Shown here piece after piece: positions 42,769-52,351 of a stretch of DNA of 64,000 nt. Origin of the DNA: AEGEAN-183 sp045563675 (lineage in GTDB: Bacteria > Pseudomonadota > Gammaproteobacteria > Magnimaribacterales > Magnimaribacteraceae); contig JBJLIX010000002.1 of the NCBI GenBank assembly GCA_045563675.1, forward strand, positions 186,001 to 250,000. The letters are read 5' to 3'. Position numbers and translations under genes: made by a program. The notes under the pieces are model-generated. The model was not told the origin of the DNA, did no database searches, and saw only the letters and a list, made by a program, of their open reading frames with translations. Position 1 is the first letter of the stretch, and the number at the start of each line of letters is the position of its first letter.

Positions 42769-45027
42769 TTAAGTAACTTTATTAGTTTTCTTTATAGGCT
42801 TAAAGCTTAAACTGAGAATATCATTCTTTAAATCAACCAGAACTATTCCTCCTTTAACCTGAAGTTCACCAAACAAAATCTCATCTGCCAATGGTTTTTT
42901 AATGTTTTCCTGGATTACTCTTTGCATAGGTCTTGCTCCCATGGTCTTATCGTAACCTTTTCTAGCTATCCATTCTCTGGCTTCATCAGATACTTCTAGT
43001 TGAACTTTCTTTTCATCTAATTGAGCCTGGAGTTCAACAAGAAATTTATCAACAATTGTTTTAATTACCTTAATATCTAAAGGATTAAATGAAATTATTG
43101 AATCTAGTCTATTTCTAAATTCAGGTGAAAATGTTTTCTTTATAATCTCTAAACCATCTTTAGTATGATCTTGGGTTTGAAATCCCATGGAGGCCCTACT
43201 CATATCCTGTGCACCTGCATTGGAAGTCATTATGAGAACTACATTTCTGAAGTCTGCTTTACGTCCATTGTTGTCCGTTAGAGTTCCATGATCCATAACT
43301 TGTAGAAGAATATTAAAAACCTCTGGGTGTGCCTTTTCAATTTCATCCAACAATATTATAGAGTGTGGATGCTTAGAGACTGCCTCTGTTAATAATCCAC
43401 CTTGATCATAACCCACATAACCTGGAGGTGCTCCAATTAATCTTGATACAGTATGTCTTTCCATATATTCCGACATATCAAATCTAATAAACTCCACTCC
43501 TAAAATTAATGCTAACTGCTTTGATACCTCTGTTTTTCCTACTCCTGTAGGACCCGAGAAAAGAAATGAACCTACTGGCTTCTCTAAAATACCTAGTCCT
43601 GCCCTCGATAACTTAATTGAAGAAGTTAGATTAGCTATTGCTTCATCTTGACCAAAGATTACTCTTTTTAGATTTTCTTCAAGCTTCCCTAAAGAAACTT
43701 TATCAGATGAAGAAACTGTTTTTTCAGGTACTCTTGCTATTGAAGCTACTATCTTTTCAACATCTATGTCAGAAATAGTTTTCTTTCTTTTTGATTTTGG
43801 TAAGAGTTTTTGTCTAGCTCCAGCTTCATCAACTACATCTATAGCTTTATCTGGAAGAAATCTATCATTTATATACTTAGAAGATAGTTCAGCGGCAGCT
43901 TTAAGGGAAGATTCTGTATATTTAATTTCATGATGATCTTCAAATCTTGATTTTAAACCTTTAAGAATTTTTATAGTTTCATCTGTGCTCGGTTCTAATA
44001 CCTCTATCTTTTGAAAACGTCTCGATAGCGCTCTATCTTTTTCAAAAATTCCTCTAAATTCTTTAAAAGTTGTTGACCCTATAAATCTAAGTTCATTTTT
44101 AGCTAAAGCAGGTTTTAAAAGATTAGAAGCATCCATAACACCTCCTGAGGTAGCACCTGCGCCTATGATTGTGTGAATTTCATCAATAAAAAGAATTGAA
44201 TTTTCTGTTTCTCCAAGTTCTTTTAGAACCAGCTTAAGCCTCTTTTCAAAGTCCCCTCTATATTTAGTACCTGCCAACAAAGACCCCATATCCAATGAAT
44301 ATATTGTGCTATTTGAAATAATCTCAGGAACTTTGTTTTCAACTATTAATTTAGCTATACCTTCGGCTATAGCTGTCTTCCCTACTCCAGATTCACCTAC
44401 CAATAATGGATTATTTTTATTTCTTCTTGCTAAAATTTGTATAACTCTTTCAACTTCACTTTTTCTTCCTATTAAAGGATCAATCTTGTCTTCACTAGCT
44501 TCTCTATTAAGATTTAGTGTAAAAGACTCTAAAGCTGAACTGCTTTCATTAGTAACTTTTTCAGTAGAATTCACATTGTTTTCTTCTAATGTTTCTTCGT
44601 CTTCATCTCCATGACTTATATAACTTACAATATCCAATCTGGTTATTCCCTCTTGGTTGAGAAGATAAACACTATGACTCTCCTTTTCACTGAATATTGC
44701 TACTAATAAATTGGCTCCATTTACTTCTTTCTTCCCTGAAGATTGAACATGGAAAACTGCTCTTTGCAGTACTCTTTGAAAGCCTAGAGTAGGTTGGATC
44801 TCTTTATCTTCTTCTTCTTCTATTACTGGTGTTGTTTCAGAAATAAAGGACTCTAAATTAGATTGAAGTGATTCTATATTTGCTCCACAAGAATTTAAGA
44901 CTTTAAGTGCTTTTGTATTCTCTAGTAACGAAAGAAATAAATGCTCAACAGTTACAAACTCATGTTTCTTCTTATGTGCTAATTTAAAGGCGTTGTTTAA
45001 ATTTTTTTCTAATTCTTCATCTAACAT
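42769..45027 (-). CDS. clpA: ATP-dependent Clp protease ATPase subunit ClpA
   Basis: A 752-residue AAA+ unfoldase that feeds ClpP. It has an N-terminal Clp repeat domain, a first ATPase domain with GESGVGKTAIAEG and a second with GPTGVGKTEVSKQ; the sequence MGARPMQRVIQ near the end is typical of the family. It is cotranslated with clpS upstream (TAATG overlap) and convergent with infA. Length matches E. coli ClpA (758). Confidence 0.98.
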   Translation of the reverse strand: MLDEELEKNLNNAFKLAHKKKHEFVTVEHLFLSLLENTKALKVLNSCGANIESLQSNLESFISETTPVIEEEEDKEIQPTLGFQRVLQRAVFHVQSSGKKEVNGANLLVAIFSEKESHSVYLLNQEGITRLDIVSYISHGDEDEETLEENNVNSTEKVTNESSSALESFTLNLNREASEDKIDPLIGRKSEVERVIQILARRNKNNPLLVGESGVGKTAIAEGIAKLIVENKVPEIISNSTIYSLDMGSLLAGTKYRGDFEKRLKLVLKELGETENSILFIDEIHTIIGAGATSGGVMDASNLLKPALAKNELRFIGSTTFKEFRGIFEKDRALSRRFQKIEVLEPSTDETIKILKGLKSRFEDHHEIKYTESSLKAAAELSSKYINDRFLPDKAIDVVDEAGARQKLLPKSKRKKTISDIDVEKIVASIARVPEKTVSSSDKVSLGKLEENLKRVIFGQDEAIANLTSSIKLSRAGLGILEKPVGSFLFSGPTGVGKTEVSKQLALILGVEFIRFDMSEYMERHTVSRLIGAPPGYVGYDQGGLLTEAVSKHPHSIILLDEIEKAHPEVFNILLQVMDHGTLTDNNGRKADFRNVVLIMTSNAGAQDMSRASMGFQTQDHTKDGLEIIKKTFSPEFRNRLDSIISFNPLDIKVIKTIVDKFLVELQAQLDEKKVQLEVSDEAREWIARKGYDKTMGARPMQRVIQENIKKPLADEILFGELQVKGGIVLVDLKNDILSLSFKPIKKTNKVT

Positions 45028-45389
45028 TAGTCTTCATTTATTGGTTCAATTTCACTGATAAGAGGATGTTCATTTTCTCTAGCAAAATTATTCACTTGAG
45101 ACGACTTAGTTTCAGCAACCTCTTTCGTAAATATACCGCAAACACCCCTGCCCTGGGTATGTACTGCTAGCATAATTTGAGTAGCTTTGTCTCTATCATA
45201 TCCAAAAAAACTTTGAAGGACATAAACGACAAACTCCATAGGAGTATAGTCATCATTGAAAATTAAAACTCTGTAAAGAGGAGGTTTTTTTAATTTAGGC
45301 TTTTGAGCTAAGGCTACTGTTGAAGTATCTTGATCTTCTTGATCTTTTATATTCAAATTAATTTTAGATAAAGCATTCTGAATAAACAT
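45027..45389 (-). CDS. clpS: ClpAP adaptor ClpS
   Basis: A 120-residue adaptor that brings N-degron substrates to ClpA. The YRVLIFNDDYTPMEFVVYVLQ core and HTQGRGVCGIFTKEVAETK match ClpS; the preceding 30 residues are the flexible N-terminal extension. Both ends overlap the neighbouring genes by a shared base (TAATG with icd upstream and clpA downstream). Confidence 0.97.
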   Translation of the reverse strand: MFIQNALSKINLNIKDQEDQDTSTVALAQKPKLKKPPLYRVLIFNDDYTPMEFVVYVLQSFFGYDRDKATQIMLAVHTQGRGVCGIFTKEVAETKSSQVNNFARENEHPLISEIEPINED

Positions 45390-46648
45390 TAGTCCATATT
45401 ATCGATTATTGCTTCAGCAAACTCAGAGCATTTAACTAAGCTAGCACCACTCATAAGTCTCTCGAAATCATAAGTTACTGTTTTATTTTTAATAGTATCC
45501 GAAAGGCCTTTTATAACAAGATCTGCTGCTTCCGTCCAACCCATATATCTCAACATCATCTCTGCAGATAAAATTAAGGAACCAGGGTTTACTTTATCTA
45601 AACCCGTATATTTAGGAGCTGTTCCATGCGTAGCTTCAAATAATGCAACTTTATCTCCTAAATTTGCTCCAGGAGCAATTCCTATGCCGCCCACCTCTGC
45701 TGCCAATGCGTCTGATATGTAATCTCCATTTAAATTAAGTGTAGCTATAACATCATACTCATCTGGCCTTGTTAATATTTGTTGTAGAAAAGCATCGGCT
45801 ATAACGTCTTTAATAATTATTTCTTTTTTAGTTATTGGATTTATTAATGATTGCCATGGACCTCCATCTATCTCTTTAGCTTCATATTTTTCTGCAGCTA
45901 ACTGATAACCCCAGTCTTTAAAGGATCCTTCAGTAAATTTCATTATGTTTCCTTTATGCACGAGAGTTACAGAGCTTCTATCATTTTCAATTGCATAACT
46001 AATTGCTTTTTCAACTAATCTCTGTGTTCCTTGTTTTGATACAGGCTTAACTCCAATACCGCACTCTTCTTCAAACCTTATTTTTGTTACACCCATCTCT
46101 TTTTTTAGAAAATTAACTAGCTTTATTGCTTCTTCAGAACCTGCTTCCCACTCAATGCCTGAATAAATATCTTCTGAATTTTCTCTAAAAATTACCATAT
46201 CTGTTTTTTCTGGACTAACTACTGGACTAGGCACGCCTTCAAAATATCTAATAGGCCTTTGACATACATATAGATCTAGTTCTTGTCTTAGTGCAACATT
46301 AAGAGATCTAATTCCTCCACCTACAGGGGTAGTTAAAGGTCCTTTTATACCAATTAAGAAAGTTTCTAATGCAGTTAAGGTTTCTGTAGGTAACCAATTT
46401 CCATCTCCATATACTTCTAGTGATTTCTCACCACAAAAAATCTCCATCCATGAAATTTTCTTTTTTTCTTTATAAGCCTTTGAGACTGAACTATCAACTA
46501 CATTTATCATTGCAGGAGTTATATCTGAACCTATACCATCACCCTCAATAAAAGGAATAATGGGGTTATTGGGTATTACTAGTTCATTTGAAGAATTAAA
46601 GTGTATTTTTTCACCTTCCTCTGGTACCACGATATGCTTAAATTCCAT
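45389..46648 (-). CDS. icd: NADP-dependent isocitrate dehydrogenase
   Basis: A 419-residue enzyme of the citric acid cycle. TTPVGGGIRSLNVALRQELDLYVCQRP contains the serine that AceK phosphorylates in E. coli. ATHGTAPKYTGLDKVNPGS is the cofactor end of the site. The ATG at 46648 gives the usual N-terminus; an in-frame longer start at 46705 is less likely. With aceA also in the window, the split of isocitrate between the TCA cycle and the glyoxylate shunt may be controlled here, but aceK was not seen. Its stop overlaps clpS (TAATG). Confidence 0.97.
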   Translation of the reverse strand: MEFKHIVVPEEGEKIHFNSSNELVIPNNPIIPFIEGDGIGSDITPAMINVVDSSVSKAYKEKKKISWMEIFCGEKSLEVYGDGNWLPTETLTALETFLIGIKGPLTTPVGGGIRSLNVALRQELDLYVCQRPIRYFEGVPSPVVSPEKTDMVIFRENSEDIYSGIEWEAGSEEAIKLVNFLKKEMGVTKIRFEEECGIGVKPVSKQGTQRLVEKAISYAIENDRSSVTLVHKGNIMKFTEGSFKDWGYQLAAEKYEAKEIDGGPWQSLINPITKKEIIIKDVIADAFLQQILTRPDEYDVIATLNLNGDYISDALAAEVGGIGIAPGANLGDKVALFEATHGTAPKYTGLDKVNPGSLILSAEMMLRYMGWTEAADLVIKGLSDTIKNKTVTYDFERLMSGASLVKCSEFAEAIIDNMD

Positions 46649-46677
46649 AAATAAATACTTAATTTTTGTGAGTGGGA

Positions 46678-46688
46678 GCGGAATTATA
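46678..46688 (-). promoter_or_regulatory. Putative icd -10 box with CCGC discriminator
   Basis: On the minus strand TATAAT at 46683-46688 is followed after one base by CCGCTCCC, about 30 bases upstream of the icd start. The same short region also has to hold the divergent mnmA promoter. Confidence 0.45.
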
Positions 46689-46725
46689 TAGCATATGACT
46701 AACAAAATTAATTTTCCTTAAAAAA

Positions 46726-47817
46726 ATGACAAAAAAAAGGGTTTTATTAGGTTTATCTGGAGGCGTAGACTCTTCGGTAGCAGCTTTCTTACTAAAAAAA
46801 CAAGGATACTACGTAGAGGCTCTGTTTATGAGAAATTGGGAGGATGATGACGGTTCTCCTTATTGTAGTATCAAAGAAGACTTTATGGATGCTGTTTTTG
46901 TATCAGACCAATTAAATATTAATTTAATAGAAAAAAACTTTTCTAAAGACTATAAAAATAAAGTCTTTAAATATTTCCTTAAAGAACTTAATGAAGGTAG
47001 AACTCCTAATCCAGATATTTTATGTAATAAAGAAATTAAATTTGATAGTTTCTATGAATATGCCATGAATAAGAAATTTGATTTCATATCAACTGGACAT
47101 TATGTCCGTAAATTTCATAAAAAAGAGAAAGTTTATCTTAAGAAAGGCAAGGATGTACTTAAGGATCAAAGTTACTTCTTACATTCAATTAGTAATGAAT
47201 CTATATCAAAATCATTATTTCCTCTTGGTAGTATTACAAAAAAAGAAGTAAGAGATATAGCAAGAAAAGAAAAATTAATAACAAGTAATAAGAAAGACAG
47301 CACGGGTATTTGTTTTATAGGAGAAAGACCTTTCCCTGATTTTTTAGAGAAATATATTTCAAAAAATCCCGGACCTATATTCGATGAAAATCTGAAAGAA
47401 ATTGGTAAACATATTGGTCTCCCTTTTTATACTCTAGGTCAAAGACAGGGATTGGGTATAGGGGGAGTTAAAAATAGTGAAAATACCCCCTGGTATGTGG
47501 TCAATAAAGATTTAAAAAATAATAGTTTGACGGTAGTTCAAGGAAATAATCACCCATTATTAATGTCTAAGAAGTTAACTGCAAAAAATCTAAGTTTAAT
47601 TAATCCTTTAAAAAAGAAAGAGTTTTCATGTAAAGCAAAAATTAGATATAGGCAGGAAGATCAGGACTGTTATGTAAAAATTATACATAACAATATAGAA
47701 GTAAATTTTAAGAAGCCGCAAAGAGCTATTACGCCAGGTCAATCAATAGTACTTTATGATGGAGATGTATGTTTGGGTGGAGCTGAAATAAATAACATTT
47801 CTTATGGTGATTTATAA
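46726..47817 (+). CDS. mnmA: tRNA-specific 2-thiouridylase
   Basis: A 363-residue enzyme that thiolates U34 of the Glu, Gln and Lys tRNAs. The PP-loop is GLSGGVDSSVAAFLL, the catalytic cysteines are in NPDILCNKEIKF and STGICFIGERPF, and AITPGQSIVLYDGDVCLGGA closes the C-terminal domain. It diverges from icd. In Pseudomonas and E. coli hflD then follows; here an amidohydrolase gene overlaps the 3' end from the other strand. Confidence 0.96.
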   Translation: MTKKRVLLGLSGGVDSSVAAFLLKKQGYYVEALFMRNWEDDDGSPYCSIKEDFMDAVFVSDQLNINLIEKNFSKDYKNKVFKYFLKELNEGRTPNPDILCNKEIKFDSFYEYAMNKKFDFISTGHYVRKFHKKEKVYLKKGKDVLKDQSYFLHSISNESISKSLFPLGSITKKEVRDIARKEKLITSNKKDSTGICFIGERPFPDFLEKYISKNPGPIFDENLKEIGKHIGLPFYTLGQRQGLGIGGVKNSENTPWYVVNKDLKNNSLTVVQGNNHPLLMSKKLTAKNLSLINPLKKKEFSCKAKIRYRQEDQDCYVKIIHNNIEVNFKKPQRAITPGQSIVLYDGDVCLGGAEINNISYGDL

Positions 47818-49088
47818 ATTTTTCCTCCTTTCATCACAAAGTCTACTTCTTCTAAAACACTAATATCTTCAAGGGGATTACCACTTACAGCGATGATATC
47901 AGCTTTTTTTCCTTTAGCTATGGTACCTAGAACATCTTGCATACCCAATAGCTTTGAAGCTTCTAATGTCGCTGCTTGAATTGCTTTTATAGGAGGCATC
48001 CCGGCATCTACCATATGTCTAAATTCTTCAGCATTTTTACCATGTTCAGAAACGCCTGTATCAGTTCCATACGCTATTTTCACTCCAGCCTGATAGGCTT
48101 TAGCAAATGTTCCTTTTATTTTAGGACCTATTTCAGCAGCTTTAGGCCTCACTAGTTCAGGAAAAAAATCAGGGTCTTCAGCTTTTTCTGCAACCCATAA
48201 CCCCGCAATAATAGTAGGTACATAATAGGTACCCTTTTCTCTCATTAACTTCATAGCTTCTGAATCCATTAAAGTACCATGCTCTATTGAGTGAACTCCT
48301 GCTCTAACTGCTCTTTTTATCCCTTCAGCTCCATGTGCATGAGCAGCAACTTTAAAACCATAATCTTCGGCAATGGCCACTATCTTTTCTATTTCTTCTT
48401 GAGTAAATTGAGGGTTCTCCCCACTTTTAGCATTACTTAAAACTCCGCCAGTAGCTGTGATTTTTATCAAGTCAGCTCCCTCTTTGTAACGATGCCTAAC
48501 AGCTTTTGAAGCATCTTCTAGACCATTAACAATGCCGTGTTGTGGTCCAGGATCAGAAGTCAGTGATTTATTTAAAGAATTAGTAGAATCTCCATGACCA
48601 CCTGATGAAGCTATTGTTGTACCAGACGAAAATATTCTAGGCCCTGGTACTATTCCTTTTGAAATTGCATTTCTTAAACTAATACTAACACCCTCGGTGT
48701 CACCTAAATTTCTAACCGCAGTAAAGCCCGCTAGTAGAGTTTTTTCTGCATTTCTTACTGCTCTTATGGCATAGTCAGAAGAATTTAACGTTATTTTTTC
48801 TTGGTATGAGTTTTTAGTATACTCAGAAGAAAGGTGAACATGCATGTCCATTAGTCCAGGTAAAACGGTATATCCACTAAGGTCTATATATTCATCGTTA
48901 GATTGAGGTGTTATATAGCCAACTTGTATAGAAGATATTTCATCGCCTTCTATAGTAATAGACATTTCTGGAGATGAATTAGAAGAATCACCATCTATTA
49001 AGTATCCTGCATGTATTATTATTGCAGGGCTAAGAAGACTAGAAAAAAATAAAGGAAGAAAGTATAGAAGTAGATAAGAAGTACGCAT
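47802..49088 (-). CDS. Exported metal-dependent amidohydrolase (prolidase-like)
   Basis: A 428-residue amidohydrolase with an N-terminal signal-like stretch (SYLLLYFLPLFFSSLLSPAIIIHAG), so probably periplasmic or lipid-attached only weakly. The metal site is built from GLMDMHVHLSS, a lysine in LIKITATGGV, AAHAHGAEGI, SIEHGTLMD and AYGTDTGVSEH. This fits the imidazolonepropionase-like/Xaa-Pro dipeptidase (Sgx9260b, Sgx9359b) branch of the superfamily; a peptide or acyl-amino acid substrate is likely but not shown. It converges on mnmA by 16 bases. Confidence 0.88.
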   Translation of the reverse strand: MRTSYLLLYFLPLFFSSLLSPAIIIHAGYLIDGDSSNSSPEMSITIEGDEISSIQVGYITPQSNDEYIDLSGYTVLPGLMDMHVHLSSEYTKNSYQEKITLNSSDYAIRAVRNAEKTLLAGFTAVRNLGDTEGVSISLRNAISKGIVPGPRIFSSGTTIASSGGHGDSTNSLNKSLTSDPGPQHGIVNGLEDASKAVRHRYKEGADLIKITATGGVLSNAKSGENPQFTQEEIEKIVAIAEDYGFKVAAHAHGAEGIKRAVRAGVHSIEHGTLMDSEAMKLMREKGTYYVPTIIAGLWVAEKAEDPDFFPELVRPKAAEIGPKIKGTFAKAYQAGVKIAYGTDTGVSEHGKNAEEFRHMVDAGMPPIKAIQAATLEASKLLGMQDVLGTIAKGKKADIIAVSGNPLEDISVLEEVDFVMKGGKIYKSP

Positions 49089-49160
49089 TAATATAGTTTG
49101 CTTCTTAGAGCAACATAACGCAAGTATTCTTAGTCTTGATATATAATTCTTTTAAAAAAT

Positions 49161-50528
49161 ATGAGTATAAACAATTTATACAGCATATCTCCAGTTGATG
49201 GCAGATATTCATCGGCAGTTAAAGAACTTAACTCTTTATTCAGTGAATATGGATTAATAAAATTTAGGCTTCTTGTAGAGATAGAGTGGTTTTTACATCT
49301 ATCAAATGAAAAATCTATTACTAATTTTTCACCGATATCTAATATAAATAAAAAGAAATTAAGAGATATTTATAAAAATTTAACACTAAAAGATTCTAAT
49401 AAAATCAAGCGTATAGAGAAAAAAACTAATCACGATGTTAAGGCTATTGAATACTATTTAAAAGAAGAAATATCAAAAATTCCTCGACTAGAAAAGGACT
49501 TAGTGTTCATTCATTTTGCTTGTACTTCTGAAGATATAAACAATCTAGCTTATTCATTAATGATCAAAGAAGCTTCTTCAAAAATAATTCTACCTAAAGT
49601 AAGAAAGTTGATAGAAAAAATTAAGAAGCTTTCTAGAAAGTTTTCTTCAGTAGCTATGATTTCTTATACACATGGTCAACCAGCCTCTCCTACGACAATG
49701 GGTAAGGAGTTAGCAAATTTTGCTGCTCGTCTAGAAAACTCATCTTATTACTATAAGGATATTAGATTCTCAGGAAAATTAAATGGTGCTGTTGGCAATT
49801 ACAACGCACATGTAATTGCTTACCCTAACTCAAACTGGGAAAAAATCTCAAAAAACTTTGTTGAAAATCTAGGTCTTACGTTTAATCCTTATACAACTCA
49901 AATAGAACCCAAAGATAATTTAGCATCTTTATTTCATATGTTTATAAGACTAAATAATATTTTATTAGATTTTTCTAAAGACATATGGTTTTACATTTCT
50001 CTTAAGTATTTTTCTCAAAAGGTTAAAAAGGATGAAGTTGGATCATCTACCATGCCTCACAAAGTTAATCCAATAGACTTTGAAAATGCAGAAGGCAATC
50101 TTGGCTTATCTGTTATTAACTTTCAACATTTTGCTAATAAACTAACTATATCAAGGTTACAACGAGATTTATCTGATTCGACTGTTATGAGAAATATTGG
50201 AGTTACATTTAGTCACATGCTTATAGGTTTAAGTTCTTTAAATAAAGGCATAGATAAACTACAAATTGATAAAGAAGTAATCTCAAAAGATCTAAAGAAC
50301 TCTTGGGAAATTTTAACCGAAGCAATTCAAACGGTATTACGAAAGAATAAAGTTGTTGGCGGTTATGAACTAATGAAAGAAATGTCGAGAGGCAGAGAAT
50401 TCAATAAGGAAGATTATTTAAAATTAATATCTAAATTACCAGTTAGTAACGAAGATAAAACTAAACTTTCTAAATTAACTCCTTTAAAATACCTCGGTCT
50501 TGCAAAGAAGTTAGCAAAAGAAATTTAG
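49161..50528 (+). CDS. purB: Adenylosuccinate lyase
   Basis: A 455-residue enzyme catalysing two steps in purine synthesis (SAICAR and adenylosuccinate cleavage). The signature SSTMPHKVNPIDFENAEGN, THGQPASPTTMGKEL and the FACTSEDINNLAYSLM region match the E. coli-type PurB. Purine synthesis and tRNA thiolation genes are neighbours in many gammaproteobacteria. Confidence 0.97.
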   Translation: MSINNLYSISPVDGRYSSAVKELNSLFSEYGLIKFRLLVEIEWFLHLSNEKSITNFSPISNINKKKLRDIYKNLTLKDSNKIKRIEKKTNHDVKAIEYYLKEEISKIPRLEKDLVFIHFACTSEDINNLAYSLMIKEASSKIILPKVRKLIEKIKKLSRKFSSVAMISYTHGQPASPTTMGKELANFAARLENSSYYYKDIRFSGKLNGAVGNYNAHVIAYPNSNWEKISKNFVENLGLTFNPYTTQIEPKDNLASLFHMFIRLNNILLDFSKDIWFYISLKYFSQKVKKDEVGSSTMPHKVNPIDFENAEGNLGLSVINFQHFANKLTISRLQRDLSDSTVMRNIGVTFSHMLIGLSSLNKGIDKLQIDKEVISKDLKNSWEILTEAIQTVLRKNKVVGGYELMKEMSRGREFNKEDYLKLISKLPVSNEDKTKLSKLTPLKYLGLAKKLAKEI

Positions 50529-50553
50529 ATTTAAAATTATATTTAAGGAAAAA

Positions 50554-52158
50554 ATGCTCGAATACAAAAAAACTATTGATCACTACAAAAAACTAAAAGA
50601 CTCAGATAGAAGGCTTTATTCCAATATTGATCCAGAAAATGCTGCAAGAATGAGACTTCAAAATAGGTTTAGATCTGGCCTGGAGATTGCAAAATATACT
50701 GCTGATATTATGCATAAAGATATGAGGGATTATGACAAAGACCCCTCTAACTACACTCAATCATTAGGTTGTTGGCATGGCTTTACTGCTCAACAGATGA
50801 TGATGGAAATAAAAAAATCTAGAAATACTACGGCAAAATCTTATGTTTATTTAAGTGGTTGGATGGTAGCGGCCCTCAGATCACAATTCGGCCCTCTTCC
50901 TGATCAAAGTATGCATGAAAAGACTACAGTACCGTCATTAATTAAGGAGATATATACTTTTTTAAAGAGAGCTGACTCTATACAGTTACAACACCTATTT
51001 AATAAGCTAGATGATGCGAATAATGAAGGCAAGGATACTAGTAAAATCATTCAAGAAATAGATAATTTTGAAACTCATGTTGTCCCAATAATTGCTGATA
51101 TTGATGCTGGTTTTGGAAATGAAGAAGCCACATATCTTTTGGCAAGAAAAATGATTGAGTCTGGTGCTTGTGCAATTCAGATAGAAAATCAAGTTTCAGA
51201 TGAAAAACAATGCGGTCACCAAGATGGAAAAGTAACAGTTCCTCATGAAGATTTTTTATCTAAAGTAAATGCTGTTAGATATGCATTCTTAGAGTTAGGT
51301 ATAGATAATGGCATTATTGTTGCCAGAACTGACTCTTTGGGTGCAGGCTTAACTCAAAAAGTACCAGTGTCTCAAGAAGAAGGAGATTTAGCAGATAAAT
51401 ATAACTCTTTTTTAGAATCTGAGCAGGTAACAAATTTAAGTGAATTAAAAGAAAATGACATAACTATTCATCAAAATGGAGTTTTAGTTAAACCTGTAAG
51501 ACTTCCTAATGGACTATACCAGTTTAAAAAGGACACTGGATTTGATCGAGTTATACTTGATTGCATTACAAGCCTTGAAAATGGTGCCGACTTGCTCTGG
51601 ATAGAAACAGAAAGACCAAATGTTCAGCAAATAGCTGATATGGTATCTGCAGTAAGAGAAAAGGTCCCTAACGCAAAACTTGTATACAATAATTCACCTT
51701 CTTTTAATTGGACGCTAGCCTTTAGAGAACAAGTTTATGAAGAGTGGGCAGCACTAGGAAAAGATCTTTCACAATATCCTGACCCCAAGAAAGATCCAAA
51801 AGGTCTAATGGATATTGCACTCGATGAAACAGAATTAGCTCAAGAAGCAGATAATCTTATAAAGAACTTCCAGAAAGATGCCTCTAAAGAAGCAGGTATC
51901 TTTCATCACTTAATTACTCTACCTACTTATCATGAAACTGCTTTAGGTACATCAGTCCTTTCAGAAGGTTATTTTGGAGACTCAGGAATGCTAGCCTATG
52001 TAAAAGAAATACAAAGAAAAGAGATAAGAAGAGATATGTCTTCTGTTAAGCACCAAGATTTAGCAGGTTCCACAGTTGGTGATACCCATAAGGAATATTT
52101 CTCTGGTGATTTAGCTCTTAAAGCAGGTGGTAAAGATAATACTATGAACCAGTTTTAA
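50554..52158 (+). CDS. aceA: Isocitrate lyase, long form
   Basis: A 534-residue isocitrate lyase of the long form found in Pseudomonas, splitting isocitrate to glyoxylate and succinate for growth on acetate or fatty acids. SEKKCGH is replaced by the related DEKQCGHQDGK with the catalytic cysteine; IADIDAGFGN and the ARTDSLG and NNSPSFNW segments are present. AAGGAA lies before the ATG. The glyoxylate partner malate synthase was not seen in the window. It converges with nqrM. Confidence 0.95.
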   Translation: MLEYKKTIDHYKKLKDSDRRLYSNIDPENAARMRLQNRFRSGLEIAKYTADIMHKDMRDYDKDPSNYTQSLGCWHGFTAQQMMMEIKKSRNTTAKSYVYLSGWMVAALRSQFGPLPDQSMHEKTTVPSLIKEIYTFLKRADSIQLQHLFNKLDDANNEGKDTSKIIQEIDNFETHVVPIIADIDAGFGNEEATYLLARKMIESGACAIQIENQVSDEKQCGHQDGKVTVPHEDFLSKVNAVRYAFLELGIDNGIIVARTDSLGAGLTQKVPVSQEEGDLADKYNSFLESEQVTNLSELKENDITIHQNGVLVKPVRLPNGLYQFKKDTGFDRVILDCITSLENGADLLWIETERPNVQQIADMVSAVREKVPNAKLVYNNSPSFNWTLAFREQVYEEWAALGKDLSQYPDPKKDPKGLMDIALDETELAQEADNLIKNFQKDASKEAGIFHHLITLPTYHETALGTSVLSEGYFGDSGMLAYVKEIQRKEIRRDMSSVKHQDLAGSTVGDTHKEYFSGDLALKAGGKDNTMNQF

Positions 52159-52164
52159 TTGGTC

Positions 52165-52332
52165 CTATTTACATTTAGAAGGGTTGCCGCCGCAAATTTC
52201 ACAGTTACTTAACCCTGAAGAGTTTAAACCTCCGCAACTTCCAGAGATAGGCTTTCTTCCAAAGATAACACCTACGGACATTGCCAGAATAACACAGCAT
52301 AAAAAAGCAAAAGTTATAAGAAAAGTAGTCAT
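52165..52332 (-). CDS. nqrM: Na+-NQR maturation protein NqrM, 55 residues
   Basis: A short gene encoding a membrane helix (FLITFAFLCCVILAMSVGVIFG) followed by a cysteine-rich tail with CGG, CEICGG and a final C. It is the DUF539/NqrM protein needed to put the iron into the NqrD/NqrE site. It lies 19 bases after apbE at the end of the nqr operon, which is the usual place. Recognised by direct translation; it is well below 60 residues and easily missed. Confidence 0.93.
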   Translation of the reverse strand: MTTFLITFAFLCCVILAMSVGVIFGRKPISGSCGGLNSSGLSNCEICGGNPSKCK

Positions 52333-52351
52333 TAATAAATTTTAATACTTA

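Noticed and set aside
44306..44614. 102-residue open frame antisense to clpA
   Set aside because: It lies wholly inside clpA, is low in complexity and matches nothing; it arises from the codon usage of the opposite strand.
52142..52170. Hairpin between aceA and nqrM as a shared terminator
   Set aside because: ACCA and TGGT arms of four bases with no T-run on the required side are too weak to call.
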